Assembly: GCF_017303215.1 (NCBI RefSeq)
Contig: NZ_JAEMWU010000001.1
Location: forward strand, 2,232,001 to 2,296,000
Direction: 5' to 3'
From: Microbacterium esteraromaticum
Lineage (GTDB): Bacteria > Actinomycetota > Actinomycetes > Actinomycetales > Microbacteriaceae
Length of the DNA stretch: 64,000 bases
Shown: piece by piece, positions 28,880-36,867 of the stretch
How the letters are laid out: the number at the start of each line of letters is the position of its first letter
Position numbering within the stretch: the stretch's first letter is position 1
Position numbers and translations under genes: made by a program
Notes under the pieces: generated by a model
The model's input: only the letters and a program-made list of their open reading frames with translations
Databases searched by the model: none
What the model was told of the DNA's origin: nothing

Positions 28880-29749
28880 ATGCGCACGACCGTCACCAGA
28901 CTGACGCGCGACGAGTGGACCGCGCGCGCAGCGGCCCATGCCGAACGTGCCGACGCTCTCACCGCCGCGCACCGCGAGCGCGCGCAGCGACGCGAGAAGC
29001 ACCCGGTGCACGACTTCTTGTTCACGTACTACGCGTACAAGCCGTCGCAGTTGCGCCGGTGGCATCCGGGCGCCGGGGTCACACTCGCCGAGGCGACCGA
29101 ACGCGCCGAGTGGCGCTGGTACCGCGCCGGCGACGCGCCGGGCGACGTCGTCCCCGACGACACTGCCTTCCGCACCGAGAAGCCGCAGCTCGCGGACCTG
29201 ATCGAGCGGATGCTGCGACGCACGGCCGCGCGTCCCGCGCAGTTCGGATGCTTCGGCCTGCACGAGTGGGCGATGGTGTACCGCACCGCCGAGCACCGGC
29301 ATCCGATCCCCCTGCGCCTGGGGGCGGATGGAACGGATGCCGTCGTCGAGGCGAATGACCTGCGGTGCACGCACTTCGACGCGTTCCGGTTCTTCACGGA
29401 CGATGCCGTCCCCCGCAACCGGCTGGCGCTGACCCGAGAATCGCAGCCCGACCTGGAGCAGCCCGGGTGCCTGCACGCCGGGATGGACTTGTACAAGTGG
29501 GCGGTCAAGCTCGGTCCGCTCGTGCCGGGGGAACTGCTGCTGGATGCCTTCGAGCTGGCCCGCGACATCCGCATGCTCGATATGCAGGCAGCTCCCTACG
29601 ATCTGTCGGCCTGGGACGTACAGCCGGTGCCGATCGAGACGGCAGCGGGCAAGGCCGAGTACGTGCGCCAGCAGCGCGTCTTCGCCGAACGCGGCGCCGC
29701 GCTGCGGGCCGACCTTCTGACGGCCTGGCTGGGCGAGGCTGCCGACTGA
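28880..29749 (+). CDS. Conserved protein of unknown function (often labelled 3-methyladenine DNA glycosylase)
   Basis: A 289-residue soluble protein. The N-terminal block KHPVHDFLFTYYAYKPSQLR and the FGCFGLHEWAMVYR and HFDAFRFFTDDA blocks look like conserved actinobacterial signatures. From memory, relatives are auto-annotated as 3-methyladenine DNA glycosylase, but I see no helix-hairpin-helix or other glycosylase active site, so I do not adopt that name. It starts 7 nt after the App1 gene in an operon. Conserved H, D and R residues suggest an enzyme; the reaction is unknown. Confidence 0.7.
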   Translation: MRTTVTRLTRDEWTARAAAHAERADALTAAHRERAQRREKHPVHDFLFTYYAYKPSQLRRWHPGAGVTLAEATERAEWRWYRAGDAPGDVVPDDTAFRTEKPQLADLIERMLRRTAARPAQFGCFGLHEWAMVYRTAEHRHPIPLRLGADGTDAVVEANDLRCTHFDAFRFFTDDAVPRNRLALTRESQPDLEQPGCLHAGMDLYKWAVKLGPLVPGELLLDAFELARDIRMLDMQAAPYDLSAWDVQPVPIETAAGKAEYVRQQRVFAERGAALRADLLTAWLGEAAD

Positions 29750-29762
29750 CGTGTGACCGTCC

Positions 29763-30917
29763 TCACTCGGTGGCGTCAGCGTGCTGCATCCGCAGAGCCA
29801 TCACACGTTCCGCCGCATCCTGCAGGCGCTCGGAGGGCAACCGCCCCTCTTCGACCGCCGCGATGATGCCCGACACCATCTCCGACGCCGTCTGGGGCGT
29901 CGAGCCCGCCACCATCAGCACCATGTCGTTGCCGGCGGCGAGCGCGGCGACGGCGTTGCCGACCGGGTCGGCGTATGCTGCGACACCGGACGAGAGCAGC
30001 ATGCCGAGGTCGTCGGTGATCATGACCCCCTCGAACCCGAGTTCGTCTCGGGCGATATCGTGCCAGCGCGCCGACATCGAGGCCGGTGCGGCATCGATGG
30101 CGGTGAAGGCGAGGTGCCCGAACATGAGCAGTTCTGCGCCCGCCTCGATTCCGGCGGCGAAGGGCTTGGCGTCGGCGTCGCGCCACTGAGCGAGGGCGAG
30201 CGCGGTGGTCGGGATGCTGTGATGCGAGTCGCCCGGTGCTGCGCCGTGCCCGGGAAAGTGCTTGAGCGTCGAGTACACGAGCCCTTGCTCGCCTGCGACG
30301 GCCGCCGCCGTCCGGTCGGCCGCACCGTCGGCATCCGCGCCGAGGGCACGTGAGGCGATGAACGACCCGGCGTCGGCGGGCACGTCGGCGACGATCCCGA
30401 AGTTCACGTTCGCGCCCGCCGCGGCGACCAGCGCGGCCCGTTCGGCGAAGACGCGGCGGGTCTCGTCGGGAGCGGCGCGTTGCAGCGCCCGACCGGCGGG
30501 CAGGTCATCCCAGGGCAGCCGCGAGACGACGCCGCCCTCCTGGTCGATCGCGATCAGCGGAGGCAGCGCGGGGTCGATCGTCAGCGCGGCGCTGAACGTC
30601 TGCACCTGCTCGGGGCCGGCGGTGATGTTCGCCCCCATCAGCAGGAAGCCGCCGAGACCGGACTGCATGTAGGCACGAGCGGCGTCCGGATCATCGGTCG
30701 GGATGTGCCCCATCACGACGCTGGCCGCACGCTCGGCGGTGCTCATCCCTCGTACGGCTTCTTCGACCGGATCCGGCGTCGGCGTCGGGGTCGGTGTCGC
30801 CGTGGGCGTGGTGCTGGGAGACGCCGATTCCCGAGGCGGGACGGTCGATGCGCAGGAGACGGTCAGCACACCCGCGATCAGAGTGACCGCCATGGCTCGG
30901 AGAAATCGGCGGCCCAT
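29763..30917 (-). CDS. NagZ-like glycoside hydrolase family 3 lipoprotein
   Basis: 384 residues. The lipoprotein signal ends in LTVSC (lipidated Cys22), followed by a Ser/Thr/Pro linker to about residue 49 and a GH3 domain. KHFPGHG and GDSHHSIP match NagZ, the latter holding its catalytic histidine; VMITDDLGM contains the nucleophile aspartate. It should release beta-N-acetylglucosamine from muropeptides or similar chains outside the membrane. Secreted lipid-anchored NagZ is typical of Gram-positive bacteria. Leaderless ATG. Confidence 0.9.
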   Translation of the reverse strand: MGRRFLRAMAVTLIAGVLTVSCASTVPPRESASPSTTPTATPTPTPTPDPVEEAVRGMSTAERAASVVMGHIPTDDPDAARAYMQSGLGGFLLMGANITAGPEQVQTFSAALTIDPALPPLIAIDQEGGVVSRLPWDDLPAGRALQRAAPDETRRVFAERAALVAAAGANVNFGIVADVPADAGSFIASRALGADADGAADRTAAAVAGEQGLVYSTLKHFPGHGAAPGDSHHSIPTTALALAQWRDADAKPFAAGIEAGAELLMFGHLAFTAIDAAPASMSARWHDIARDELGFEGVMITDDLGMLLSSGVAAYADPVGNAVAALAAGNDMVLMVAGSTPQTASEMVSGIIAAVEEGRLPSERLQDAAERVMALRMQHADATE

Positions 30918-30923
30918 ATCTCG

Positions 30924-30929
30924 AGGGTA
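30924..30929 (-). promoter_or_regulatory. -10 box TACCCT, probable leaderless promoter of the NagZ-like gene
   Basis: TACCCT on the minus strand, 6 nt, then ATG 30917. Confidence 0.6.
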
Positions 30930-30947
30930 GCGGTGAGGGTGCGTTGC

Positions 30948-30953
30948 TACAAT
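30948..30953 (+). promoter_or_regulatory. -10 box TACAAT of the cation/proton antiporter gene
   Basis: TACAAT gives a predicted start near 30960, about 30 nt before ATG 30990, so this gene, unlike its divergent neighbour, has a short leader with GAGGG. Confidence 0.5.
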
Positions 30954-30989
30954 CGCGGGGTAGGCGACCCGCGGGACGACCCGAGGGCG

Positions 30990-32162
30990 ATGATCAGAGC
31001 TGGGACGACCCCGCAGATTCGGCTTCTGGCGATGTTCGCATCCACTCTCGTCCGTACCGTCCTGACACCGGTCGCGCTCCTGCGTCTCGGGCTGGGTTGG
31101 GGGCTCTTCGGCACGCTACTGGTGCTCTCTCCCCTGCTCACCGGCCCTCTGCCGGCGTTCGTGCTCTGGCCCGTGCTGCTGCTCATCATCACGGTGATCA
31201 CCGTGAGCGCGTTCGGCGTCGTCACCGAGGCCGAACACCTCGCCCGGCGACTCGGCGACCCGTATGGCACGCTCGTACTCACGCTGTCGATCGTCCTGAT
31301 CGAGGTGATCCTCATCTCGGCGGTGCTGCTGGGGCCCGGTGAACACCCCACGATCGCCCGCGACTCGGTGATGGCCGTGTCGATGATCATCCTCAACCTC
31401 GTCGCGGGCACCGCTCTGGTGGTCGGCGGGCTGCGGCACGGGGGGCTTCGCGCGAACGGAGCCGGGGTCTCGGCGTACGTGGCGATGCTGGTCGTCCTGT
31501 TGGCGACGGCGTTCGCGTTCCCCGCCCTGATCGGCTCCGGCGGCACCTACACGACGGCGCAGGCGATCCCCGTGATCGTGCTGACTCTGGGGCTCTACGT
31601 GTTCTTCCTCGTGCGACAGATGGGCGCGCAACGCGGTGACTTCCAAGAGGTCGGCGCGTCCGCGGCATCCGAGACGCATTCCGGCATCCGCGAGGTGATC
31701 CGCCGCCATCGGGGTGAACTCATCGCCCGCACCCTGCTGCTGATCGCCACGGTGACACCGATCGTGTTGCTGTCGCACGACATGGCGACGCTGCTCGATG
31801 ACGGGCTCGAACGCCTCGGTGCGCCTGTCGCGCTCTCCGGCATCCTGATCGCGATGATCGTGTTCCTGCCCGAGACGATCACCGCGATCCGCGCCGCTCA
31901 TGCGGGCGAGCTGCAGCGCGTGAGCAACCTCTGTCACGGCGCGCTCGTCTCGACGGTCGGGCTGACGATCCCGGTCGTGTTGGCGATCGGCATGCTGACC
32001 GGGCGACCGATCATCCTCGCCGAGAGCCCCGCCGCTCTGGTGCTGCTGGGGGTGTCGATGCTGTTGACCATCGCGACGTTCCTGGGTCGCCGGACCGGCG
32101 CCCTGCAAGGGGCCGCCCATCTGATGCTGTTCGTGATGTACGCGCTGACCGTGTTCGCCTGA
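30990..32162 (+). CDS. Calcium/cation:proton antiporter (CaCA family, ChaA-like)
   Basis: A 390-residue membrane protein with about eleven hydrophobic helices. The two alpha-repeats are visible: GTLVLTLSIVLIEVILISAV and FLPETITAIRAAHAGELQRV, each with the acidic residue that binds the cation. It exchanges Ca2+ (or Na+/K+) for protons across the cytoplasmic membrane. GAGGG sits just before ATG 30990; ATG 31032 is an alternative start. Confidence 0.87.
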   Translation: MIRAGTTPQIRLLAMFASTLVRTVLTPVALLRLGLGWGLFGTLLVLSPLLTGPLPAFVLWPVLLLIITVITVSAFGVVTEAEHLARRLGDPYGTLVLTLSIVLIEVILISAVLLGPGEHPTIARDSVMAVSMIILNLVAGTALVVGGLRHGGLRANGAGVSAYVAMLVVLLATAFAFPALIGSGGTYTTAQAIPVIVLTLGLYVFFLVRQMGAQRGDFQEVGASAASETHSGIREVIRRHRGELIARTLLLIATVTPIVLLSHDMATLLDDGLERLGAPVALSGILIAMIVFLPETITAIRAAHAGELQRVSNLCHGALVSTVGLTIPVVLAIGMLTGRPIILAESPAALVLLGVSMLLTIATFLGRRTGALQGAAHLMLFVMYALTVFA

Positions 32163-32218
32163 TCGGAACAGTGAGCGGCGCACCGTCCCGGTAGCCATCC
32201 GGGCCGCCGCACCCGCGG

Positions 32219-32224
32219 TACGGT
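32219..32224 (+). promoter_or_regulatory. -10 box TACGGT, probable leaderless promoter of the HNH gene
   Basis: TACGGT, 6 nt, then ATG 32231. Confidence 0.55.
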
Positions 32225-32230
32225 GACCAC

Positions 32231-32608
32231 ATGCGTCGTCGCCGTACCGTTCCCGCAGCCGCCACGTCGACGGCCGCGCGCGCCCGGTACGCGAAGCGCC
32301 GCCAGCGCCGCGTGGCGCGTGCCGACAACGACCTCACCGCTGAGCAATGGGAGACGCTGCGGGACGCATGGGGCGGGTGCGCCTACTGCTCAGCATCCGA
32401 CGTCGCCGTGCAGCGCGACTGCATCCAGCCGATCTCGCGCGGCGGCCGCTACACCTTCACCAACGTGGTGCCTGCGTGCGCGTCGTGCAATGCCAGCAAG
32501 AGCAATGACGAGGTCACGGCTTGGCTGCGCCGCAAGAAGCTCGACGAACGGATGTTCCTGCTGCGTCACGCCGAGATCCTCGGTGCGGCTCGCGCTGCGG
32601 ACCAGTGA
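32231..32608 (+). CDS. HNH endonuclease domain protein
   Basis: A 125-residue protein. The basic N-terminus is followed by an HNH zinc framework: CAYC near residue 55 and CASC near residue 89 enclose RDCIQPISRGGRYTFTNVVP. In standard HNH nucleases the position before the I-x-P-S-R-G-G strand is histidine; here it is cysteine, so nuclease activity is uncertain although the fold looks intact. No toxin partner or restriction subunit adjoins it. Leaderless ATG. Confidence 0.82.
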   Translation: MRRRRTVPAAATSTAARARYAKRRQRRVARADNDLTAEQWETLRDAWGGCAYCSASDVAVQRDCIQPISRGGRYTFTNVVPACASCNASKSNDEVTAWLRRKKLDERMFLLRHAEILGAARAADQ

Positions 32609-32621
32609 CGGCGGTGCCGGC

Positions 32622-33293
32622 CTACGACGGGCCGGTGTCGGCGCGACCGGCGAACGACTCCTGAACCGCGAGCTGCTGTAGGCGTTCCAGCGTTGTGGGA
32701 ATGGGATCCGCTGGCCCTCCGAGCATCTGTGTGTGCACGCGCAGGCCCGGCAGCAGGAAGCTCAACTGACGCGCACTCATCATCGTGCGGGCGGGCTCCG
32801 GGAACACCGACAGCGCGCCCAGTTGCGCGACCATCGTCACGAGGTCAACCGCCATCACGTCCGCTCGCAGATCGCCCTGCTCCTTCGCCCGCTCGACGTG
32901 CACGTTCAAGCGCTGCTCGAGATCGTGGCCGAGCGTCGAAGCAGGATCGATGCGCGCCATACGGCGCGCGGCCGCGGCGAACGCCGGGTGCGCGTTCATC
33001 ATCGCCACCGAGCGCTCGAGATAGCCAACGACTCCCGCCCAGCCATCGGGTGCGTCCTCGAGCGCATCGAACACGGCCACGAACGCCTCGTATGTGCGCT
33101 CATACAGAGCGCGAACAACGTCATCGTGTGTCGGAAACCGCCGATACACCGTAGCCACTCCCACACCGGCCTCATGGGCGAGGTCATTCAGCGAGAACTC
33201 GAGCCCGACATCGGCGAACAGTCGTTCGGCCGCATCGAGGATCAGGCGCCGACTGCGGGAAACCTCAGGGCGCGGACGTTGCGGAACGCTCAT
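32622..33293 (-). CDS. TetR-family transcriptional regulator
   Basis: A 223-residue regulator. The N-terminal helix-turn-helix reads SLNDLAHEAGVGVATVYRRF and is followed by a variable ligand-binding domain with no recognised specificity. ATG 33293 (MSVPQRPRPEV) is chosen; an upstream start adds 7 residues. A TATCGT box lies 8 nt before it. It is divergent from the large surface-protein gene, 133 bases away, and is a candidate regulator of it. Confidence 0.88.
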   Translation of the reverse strand: MSVPQRPRPEVSRSRRLILDAAERLFADVGLEFSLNDLAHEAGVGVATVYRRFPTHDDVVRALYERTYEAFVAVFDALEDAPDGWAGVVGYLERSVAMMNAHPAFAAAARRMARIDPASTLGHDLEQRLNVHVERAKEQGDLRADVMAVDLVTMVAQLGALSVFPEPARTMMSARQLSFLLPGLRVHTQMLGGPADPIPTTLERLQQLAVQESFAGRADTGPS

Positions 33294-33301
33294 GCGATCT
33301 G

Positions 33302-33307
33302 ACGATA
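33302..33307 (-). promoter_or_regulatory. -10 box TATCGT of the TetR gene
   Basis: TATCGT on the minus strand with 8 nt to ATG 33293; transcript leader of 0-2 nt predicted. Confidence 0.45.
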
Positions 33308-33364
33308 GCAACAACCGGGAGACCCCTGAGGGCGGAGCTGGTCGTTGACGCGCCTCAGCCTAAG

Positions 33365-33379
33365 TGATAAAAATTATCC
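33365..33379 (+). promoter_or_regulatory. AT-rich inverted repeat, possible Fur-family or TetR operator
   Basis: A conspicuous A/T patch in a GC-rich genome. TGATAAA-A-ATTATCC is a 7-1-7 inverted repeat matching at five of seven positions per arm (GATAA/TTATC). It lies 47 nt upstream of the surface-protein ATG, where it could overlap a promoter. The 7-1-7 layout recalls Fur/Zur/PerR boxes; a TetR site is the alternative. Confidence 0.35.
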
Positions 33380-33426
33380 ACATAGCGCCAGGCGTGATCA
33401 CACACAGACAGCGAAGAGGTGGATCG

Positions 33427-36150
33427 ATGACACAGCGACATGTACAGGGGCAACGGCTTCTGCCCCCGCCGATACGGCTAGCGCTCGCACTGTGTGTGGC
33501 CGTTGCCGTCGTGGCGGGGGCGCTGACGACCCCGAAAGCGGCGTGGTCCGACACCACGGCGGCCAACATCGTCCCGGGCCAAGGCATGGAAGTCCTTTCG
33601 CACTTCAGCACCGATGACCCCACTCAGCGTGACTGGAATCCGACCGTGTCGATGCGGGTAGGCGCAGAGGACCTCGCCTCGCAGTACGTGCGCATCGTGC
33701 TGGAGAACGGCCAATGCTTGACCGACCAGTGGACCTACAGCAACGCCAACTACTTCGGCGACCGCGTCTGGGATCACATCGGACAGACGTGTTCATCCGT
33801 CAACACCAAACAACAGTTCATGATCATTCCCCTGGCGCAATCGCCTGCGGGCGACAGCGCCCCCTCCGAGCACCAGTTCCGCATCGTGAGCGTGGCGAGT
33901 GGAAAGTGCTTCTTCAGCCGCTATGACGGACTGAACGGCTACGGCAACACCCTGCCGTCAGACCCGCGCGCCGCCCAGACGCCGATGCGCGGGTTCATCG
34001 AATGCGGCGCCGACCACTACCTGAAGCCGAACGCATTCGACACGCCGGATGCCATCCGCGTCAATGTCGATCCCAAGGCACAGTCCTTCGGTATCTACAA
34101 CGATGCCCAGGACTCGGCAGGACTCTGGGTGCACTGGTCCTGGTTGCTGAAGCGAGCGATGGCGCAGGGCGCGTTCGATTGCGTCGCCAGCGGAGGGGCA
34201 ACGTGCCAGGTACGACTGCCAGGGTCGACCGCATGGTTGGCTCCCAGCGACTCCGCGATCGCCGCTAGCGGCGTGCAGACAGAACGGCTGCTCGGGTGCG
34301 GCGCACCGAACGGCCACGGTCCGGCGTTCTTCCAGAACAACGGCCCGAACGGGCAGGACCACGCGGTCAGCACCACTATGACGAGCAGCCACTCGAGCAC
34401 GACGAGCGATACGCATAGCGGCTCGATCAGCATCGGCGTGAGCGGCGGGGTGAAGGATGTGTGGGAGGCGAGCACCGAGGTCTCATACACGTACGAGCAC
34501 GAGACAGCGACAACCGAGAGCGATTCGGTCTCTCGGACGGTGGAGGACACCGTCAGCATCCCACACGGCTACTACTTCATGTACTCGTGGAGCGGCACCG
34601 TGTACACGCTCGAGGGCGACTGGAAGTACAGCCTGCGTGGCAACGACACCGGATTCGTCTCACATGTCAGCTCGTCCTACCCCGCAAGCGTCGGCGGAGC
34701 CGACATGCAGACGGTTACCGCGAATGTGACTCAGACCAAGAAGAACTGCTACGCCGGGCCGAAGGCGGTCAACGACGCACTCCCCGTGCTCGCCGGGACG
34801 TCGGGCGATTGCGCGTCCGGTACTCCGGCCAGACCCACCGCGGCGGTCGGCGTCCTCGTCTATGCGTGCCCTGGCACGTGGGACGTTCCGCCGCCCACAG
34901 CGCCCGAGGGTTCGAGCGATCCGGTCTGGGGCTACCAGTGGTACTACGTGAATGAAGAGGGAGCCCATACCGACATTCCCGGGGCAACGCGGGCTTCGTA
35001 CGTCTTGCAGGAGGAGTCGTTCCTTGCCGCGCACCGCTTTCTCGGCGTGCGCGTAACCGAACTCGGTGACGCATATCGGATGGAGTCTGAGCCGGCGACC
35101 GTTGCCGCGAGCCTTGATCTGCACCCAGAGTCCGCGTCCACCAGCGCTGCTCCCGCCCAGCCGACCGCCGCGTCATTCTCTCGCGCACTGATGAGCGCCG
35201 AGCAGGACGGTTCCGTGGACCGGATGCTGGTGGCGGATGCTGATCTCGCAGGCACGCCCGCCGACGGTAGCGGTGTGGATCTGAGCGTGACCGCGGGAAC
35301 GCTGCCCCCGGGGCTCACGTTGGCTCCCGATGGACATCTCACGGGTGTGCCGGCGGTCGCAGGTGAGTTCGCGTTCACAGTGGGCAACGCCGCAGGCGCG
35401 GGCGAGGAGGCCGACTTCACGTTCGTCGTCCACCGCACCACTGCGACCTTTGCCGACGAGTCAGTGATCGCCGCGCCCCTCGGGAGCATGCTCACTGCCG
35501 ACCTGATCACCACGCCCACGCCAACGCTCGATCTCGTGATCATCGACGGCGCACTGCCCGACGGTGTCTCGCTGGACTCGTCCACGGGAAGGCTCGAGGG
35601 GACACCGCAGCACGCCGGCACCAGCAGGTTCGTCATCGCCGACCAGGCTGATCCCTTCGCCACACCACGTGAGTTCACGATCGAGGCGGAATCGGCGCCG
35701 TCCGCACTCCACACACGACCGCTCATCGAGCTTGTCATCGGCGAACCGCATCGTTCACCGCTGGTCGACTCGCCGGGGCACGGCGCGCTGTTCGGGACGA
35801 CGGCTGAGACCGCCGACCTCGGGGGCCTCTGGATCGACGCGAGCACGGGTGAGCTCGTGGGCACGCCGTCGCGAGTGGGTGAGTACGCGGTAGCGCTGAC
35901 CGACATCACCCGTCACGACGCAGCCACCGAGACGTATGCTGTGCGCGTCGTCGCCGCCACGGCCCCTGACGATGGCGGTTCGAGCGGAGACGAGCCGAGC
36001 ACCCCGGAGCCCGCAACCGACTCGGACCAGGAGCTGGCTGCGACGGGCACCAGCATGGCGGGCGCCACCCTTGCCACGGCACTGGCGCTCATCTTGTTGG
36101 TCGCCGGAGCCGCCAGCATCCTCATCGCGCGACGGCGTCACAGAGCCTGA
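33427..36150 (+). CDS. Secreted, sortase-anchored protein with aerolysin-like region and Ig-like repeats
   Basis: 907 residues. Signal peptide (hydrophobic about 16-33). Residues 60-260 hold six cysteines and a FRIVSVASGKCF element like a ricin-type beta-trefoil. Residues 311-400 are Ser/Thr-rich alternating strands, including EVSYTYEHETATTESDSVSR, ending in VSIPHGYYFMYSW, which resembles the pore-forming module of aerolysin/ETX-MTX2 toxins. Then come an Ig-like domain (500-560) and three putative Ig (He_PIG-type) repeats near 620-668, 700-752 and 790-842. LAATG (870-874), a hydrophobic helix and RRRHRA form a class E sortase signal. ATG 33427 follows GAGGTGG. Codons are visibly richer in A/T than in neighbouring genes. 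The aerolysin assignment is my reading of pattern, not a search result. Confidence 0.7.
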   Translation: MTQRHVQGQRLLPPPIRLALALCVAVAVVAGALTTPKAAWSDTTAANIVPGQGMEVLSHFSTDDPTQRDWNPTVSMRVGAEDLASQYVRIVLENGQCLTDQWTYSNANYFGDRVWDHIGQTCSSVNTKQQFMIIPLAQSPAGDSAPSEHQFRIVSVASGKCFFSRYDGLNGYGNTLPSDPRAAQTPMRGFIECGADHYLKPNAFDTPDAIRVNVDPKAQSFGIYNDAQDSAGLWVHWSWLLKRAMAQGAFDCVASGGATCQVRLPGSTAWLAPSDSAIAASGVQTERLLGCGAPNGHGPAFFQNNGPNGQDHAVSTTMTSSHSSTTSDTHSGSISIGVSGGVKDVWEASTEVSYTYEHETATTESDSVSRTVEDTVSIPHGYYFMYSWSGTVYTLEGDWKYSLRGNDTGFVSHVSSSYPASVGGADMQTVTANVTQTKKNCYAGPKAVNDALPVLAGTSGDCASGTPARPTAAVGVLVYACPGTWDVPPPTAPEGSSDPVWGYQWYYVNEEGAHTDIPGATRASYVLQEESFLAAHRFLGVRVTELGDAYRMESEPATVAASLDLHPESASTSAAPAQPTAASFSRALMSAEQDGSVDRMLVADADLAGTPADGSGVDLSVTAGTLPPGLTLAPDGHLTGVPAVAGEFAFTVGNAAGAGEEADFTFVVHRTTATFADESVIAAPLGSMLTADLITTPTPTLDLVIIDGALPDGVSLDSSTGRLEGTPQHAGTSRFVIADQADPFATPREFTIEAESAPSALHTRPLIELVIGEPHRSPLVDSPGHGALFGTTAETADLGGLWIDASTGELVGTPSRVGEYAVALTDITRHDAATETYAVRVVAATAPDDGGSSGDEPSTPEPATDSDQELAATGTSMAGATLATALALILLVAGAASILIARRRHRA

Positions 36151-36175
36151 CGGCGCCCCGCACGCCGGAACACGG

Positions 36176-36215
36176 CGCGGGCCTGATTCGGCACATCCGC
36201 CGGATCAGGCCCGCG
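36176..36215 (+). terminator. Hairpin terminator of the surface-protein gene
   Basis: 12-bp perfect stem CGCGGGCCTGAT/ATCAGGCCCGCG with a 16-nt apical region that can pair further, 26 nt after the stop codon, followed by TTCGG. Confidence 0.75.
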
Positions 36216-36250
36216 TTCGGCATCCGTCGCGACCGCCAACCCGGAAACAC

Positions 36251-36282
36251 AGAAGAGCCCGACCTGTTGGTCGGGCTCTTCT
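36251..36282 (-). terminator. Intrinsic terminator of tRNA-Ala
   Basis: 14-bp perfect stem (AGAAGAGCCCGACC and complement) with a 4-nt loop, starting 7 nt after the tRNA 3' end and followed on the minus strand by a T-rich TGTGTTT. Confidence 0.88.
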
Positions 36283-36288
36283 TGTATG

Positions 36289-36364
36289 TGGTGGACCTGA
36301 GGGGACTCGAACCCCTGACCCCCTGCATGCCATGCAGGTGCGCTACCAGCTGCGCCACAGGCCC
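36289..36364 (-). tRNA. tRNA-Ala (anticodon GGC)
   Basis: A 76-nt cloverleaf with encoded CCA. The acceptor stem GGGCCTG/CAGGTCC contains the G3-U70 wobble that identifies tRNA-Ala. The anticodon loop is ATGGCAT with anticodon GGC, and the T loop is TTCGAGT. A TATGCT -10-like box at 36404-36409 on the minus strand may drive it. Confidence 0.97.
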
Positions 36365-36477
36365 ATTTTGTTTTCGGAGCATTTCTGCCCCGGCAACTAG
36401 ATCAGCATACTACGGAGCGCTCATCGGTTGCGAATCGCCCCGCCCGGCCGGGTGTGTCGCCGGCCGGACGGCGCGCG

Positions 36478-36867
36478 TCACATCCCGTTGTTCGCTTCCG
36501 GAACGGGGTTACTGAGCTCGATCGGCACCAGCGGGCAGTCCTTCCACAGGCGCTCCAGCCCGTAGTAGACGCGCTCCTCGGCGTGGAACACGTGCACGAT
36601 CAGATCGCCGAAGTCCAGCAGCACCCAGCGCGCCTCAGCACGCCCCTCCCGGCGCACGCGCTTGTGGCCCGACTCGATGAGCTTGTCTTCGATCTCGTCG
36701 GCGATCGCGGCGACATTGCGCTCGCTGTTTCCCGTGACGAGCAGGAAGATGTCGACCAGCGGAAGCGGGCCGGACACGTCGAGCGCGACGAGGTCCTCAC
36801 CGCCCTTGTCGCTCGCCGCGTCTGCGGCGATCTGAAGCATTTCGACTGCGGACTGTGGTGCTTGCAT
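36478..36867 (-). CDS. rsfS: Ribosomal silencing factor RsfS
   Basis: A 129-residue member of the RsfS/Iojap family: GEDLVALDVSGPLPLVDIFL, VTGNSERNVAAIADEIEDKL and WVLLDFGDLIVHVFHAEERVYY are the conserved blocks. RsfS binds L14 on the 50S subunit and blocks subunit joining when nutrients are low. The ATG overlaps the upstream stop (TGATG). It ends the small membrane protein-nadD-membrane protein-rsfS operon. Confidence 0.95.
   Translation of the reverse strand: MQAPQSAVEMLQIAADAASDKGGEDLVALDVSGPLPLVDIFLLVTGNSERNVAAIADEIEDKLIESGHKRVRREGRAEARWVLLDFGDLIVHVFHAEERVYYGLERLWKDCPLVPIELSNPVPEANNGM

Noticed and set aside
36289..36364. tRNA-Ala gene as an integration site for the 32.2-36.2 kb patch
   Set aside because: No integrase, no second copy of the tRNA 3' end and no flanking direct repeat seen; terminators separate the units normally.
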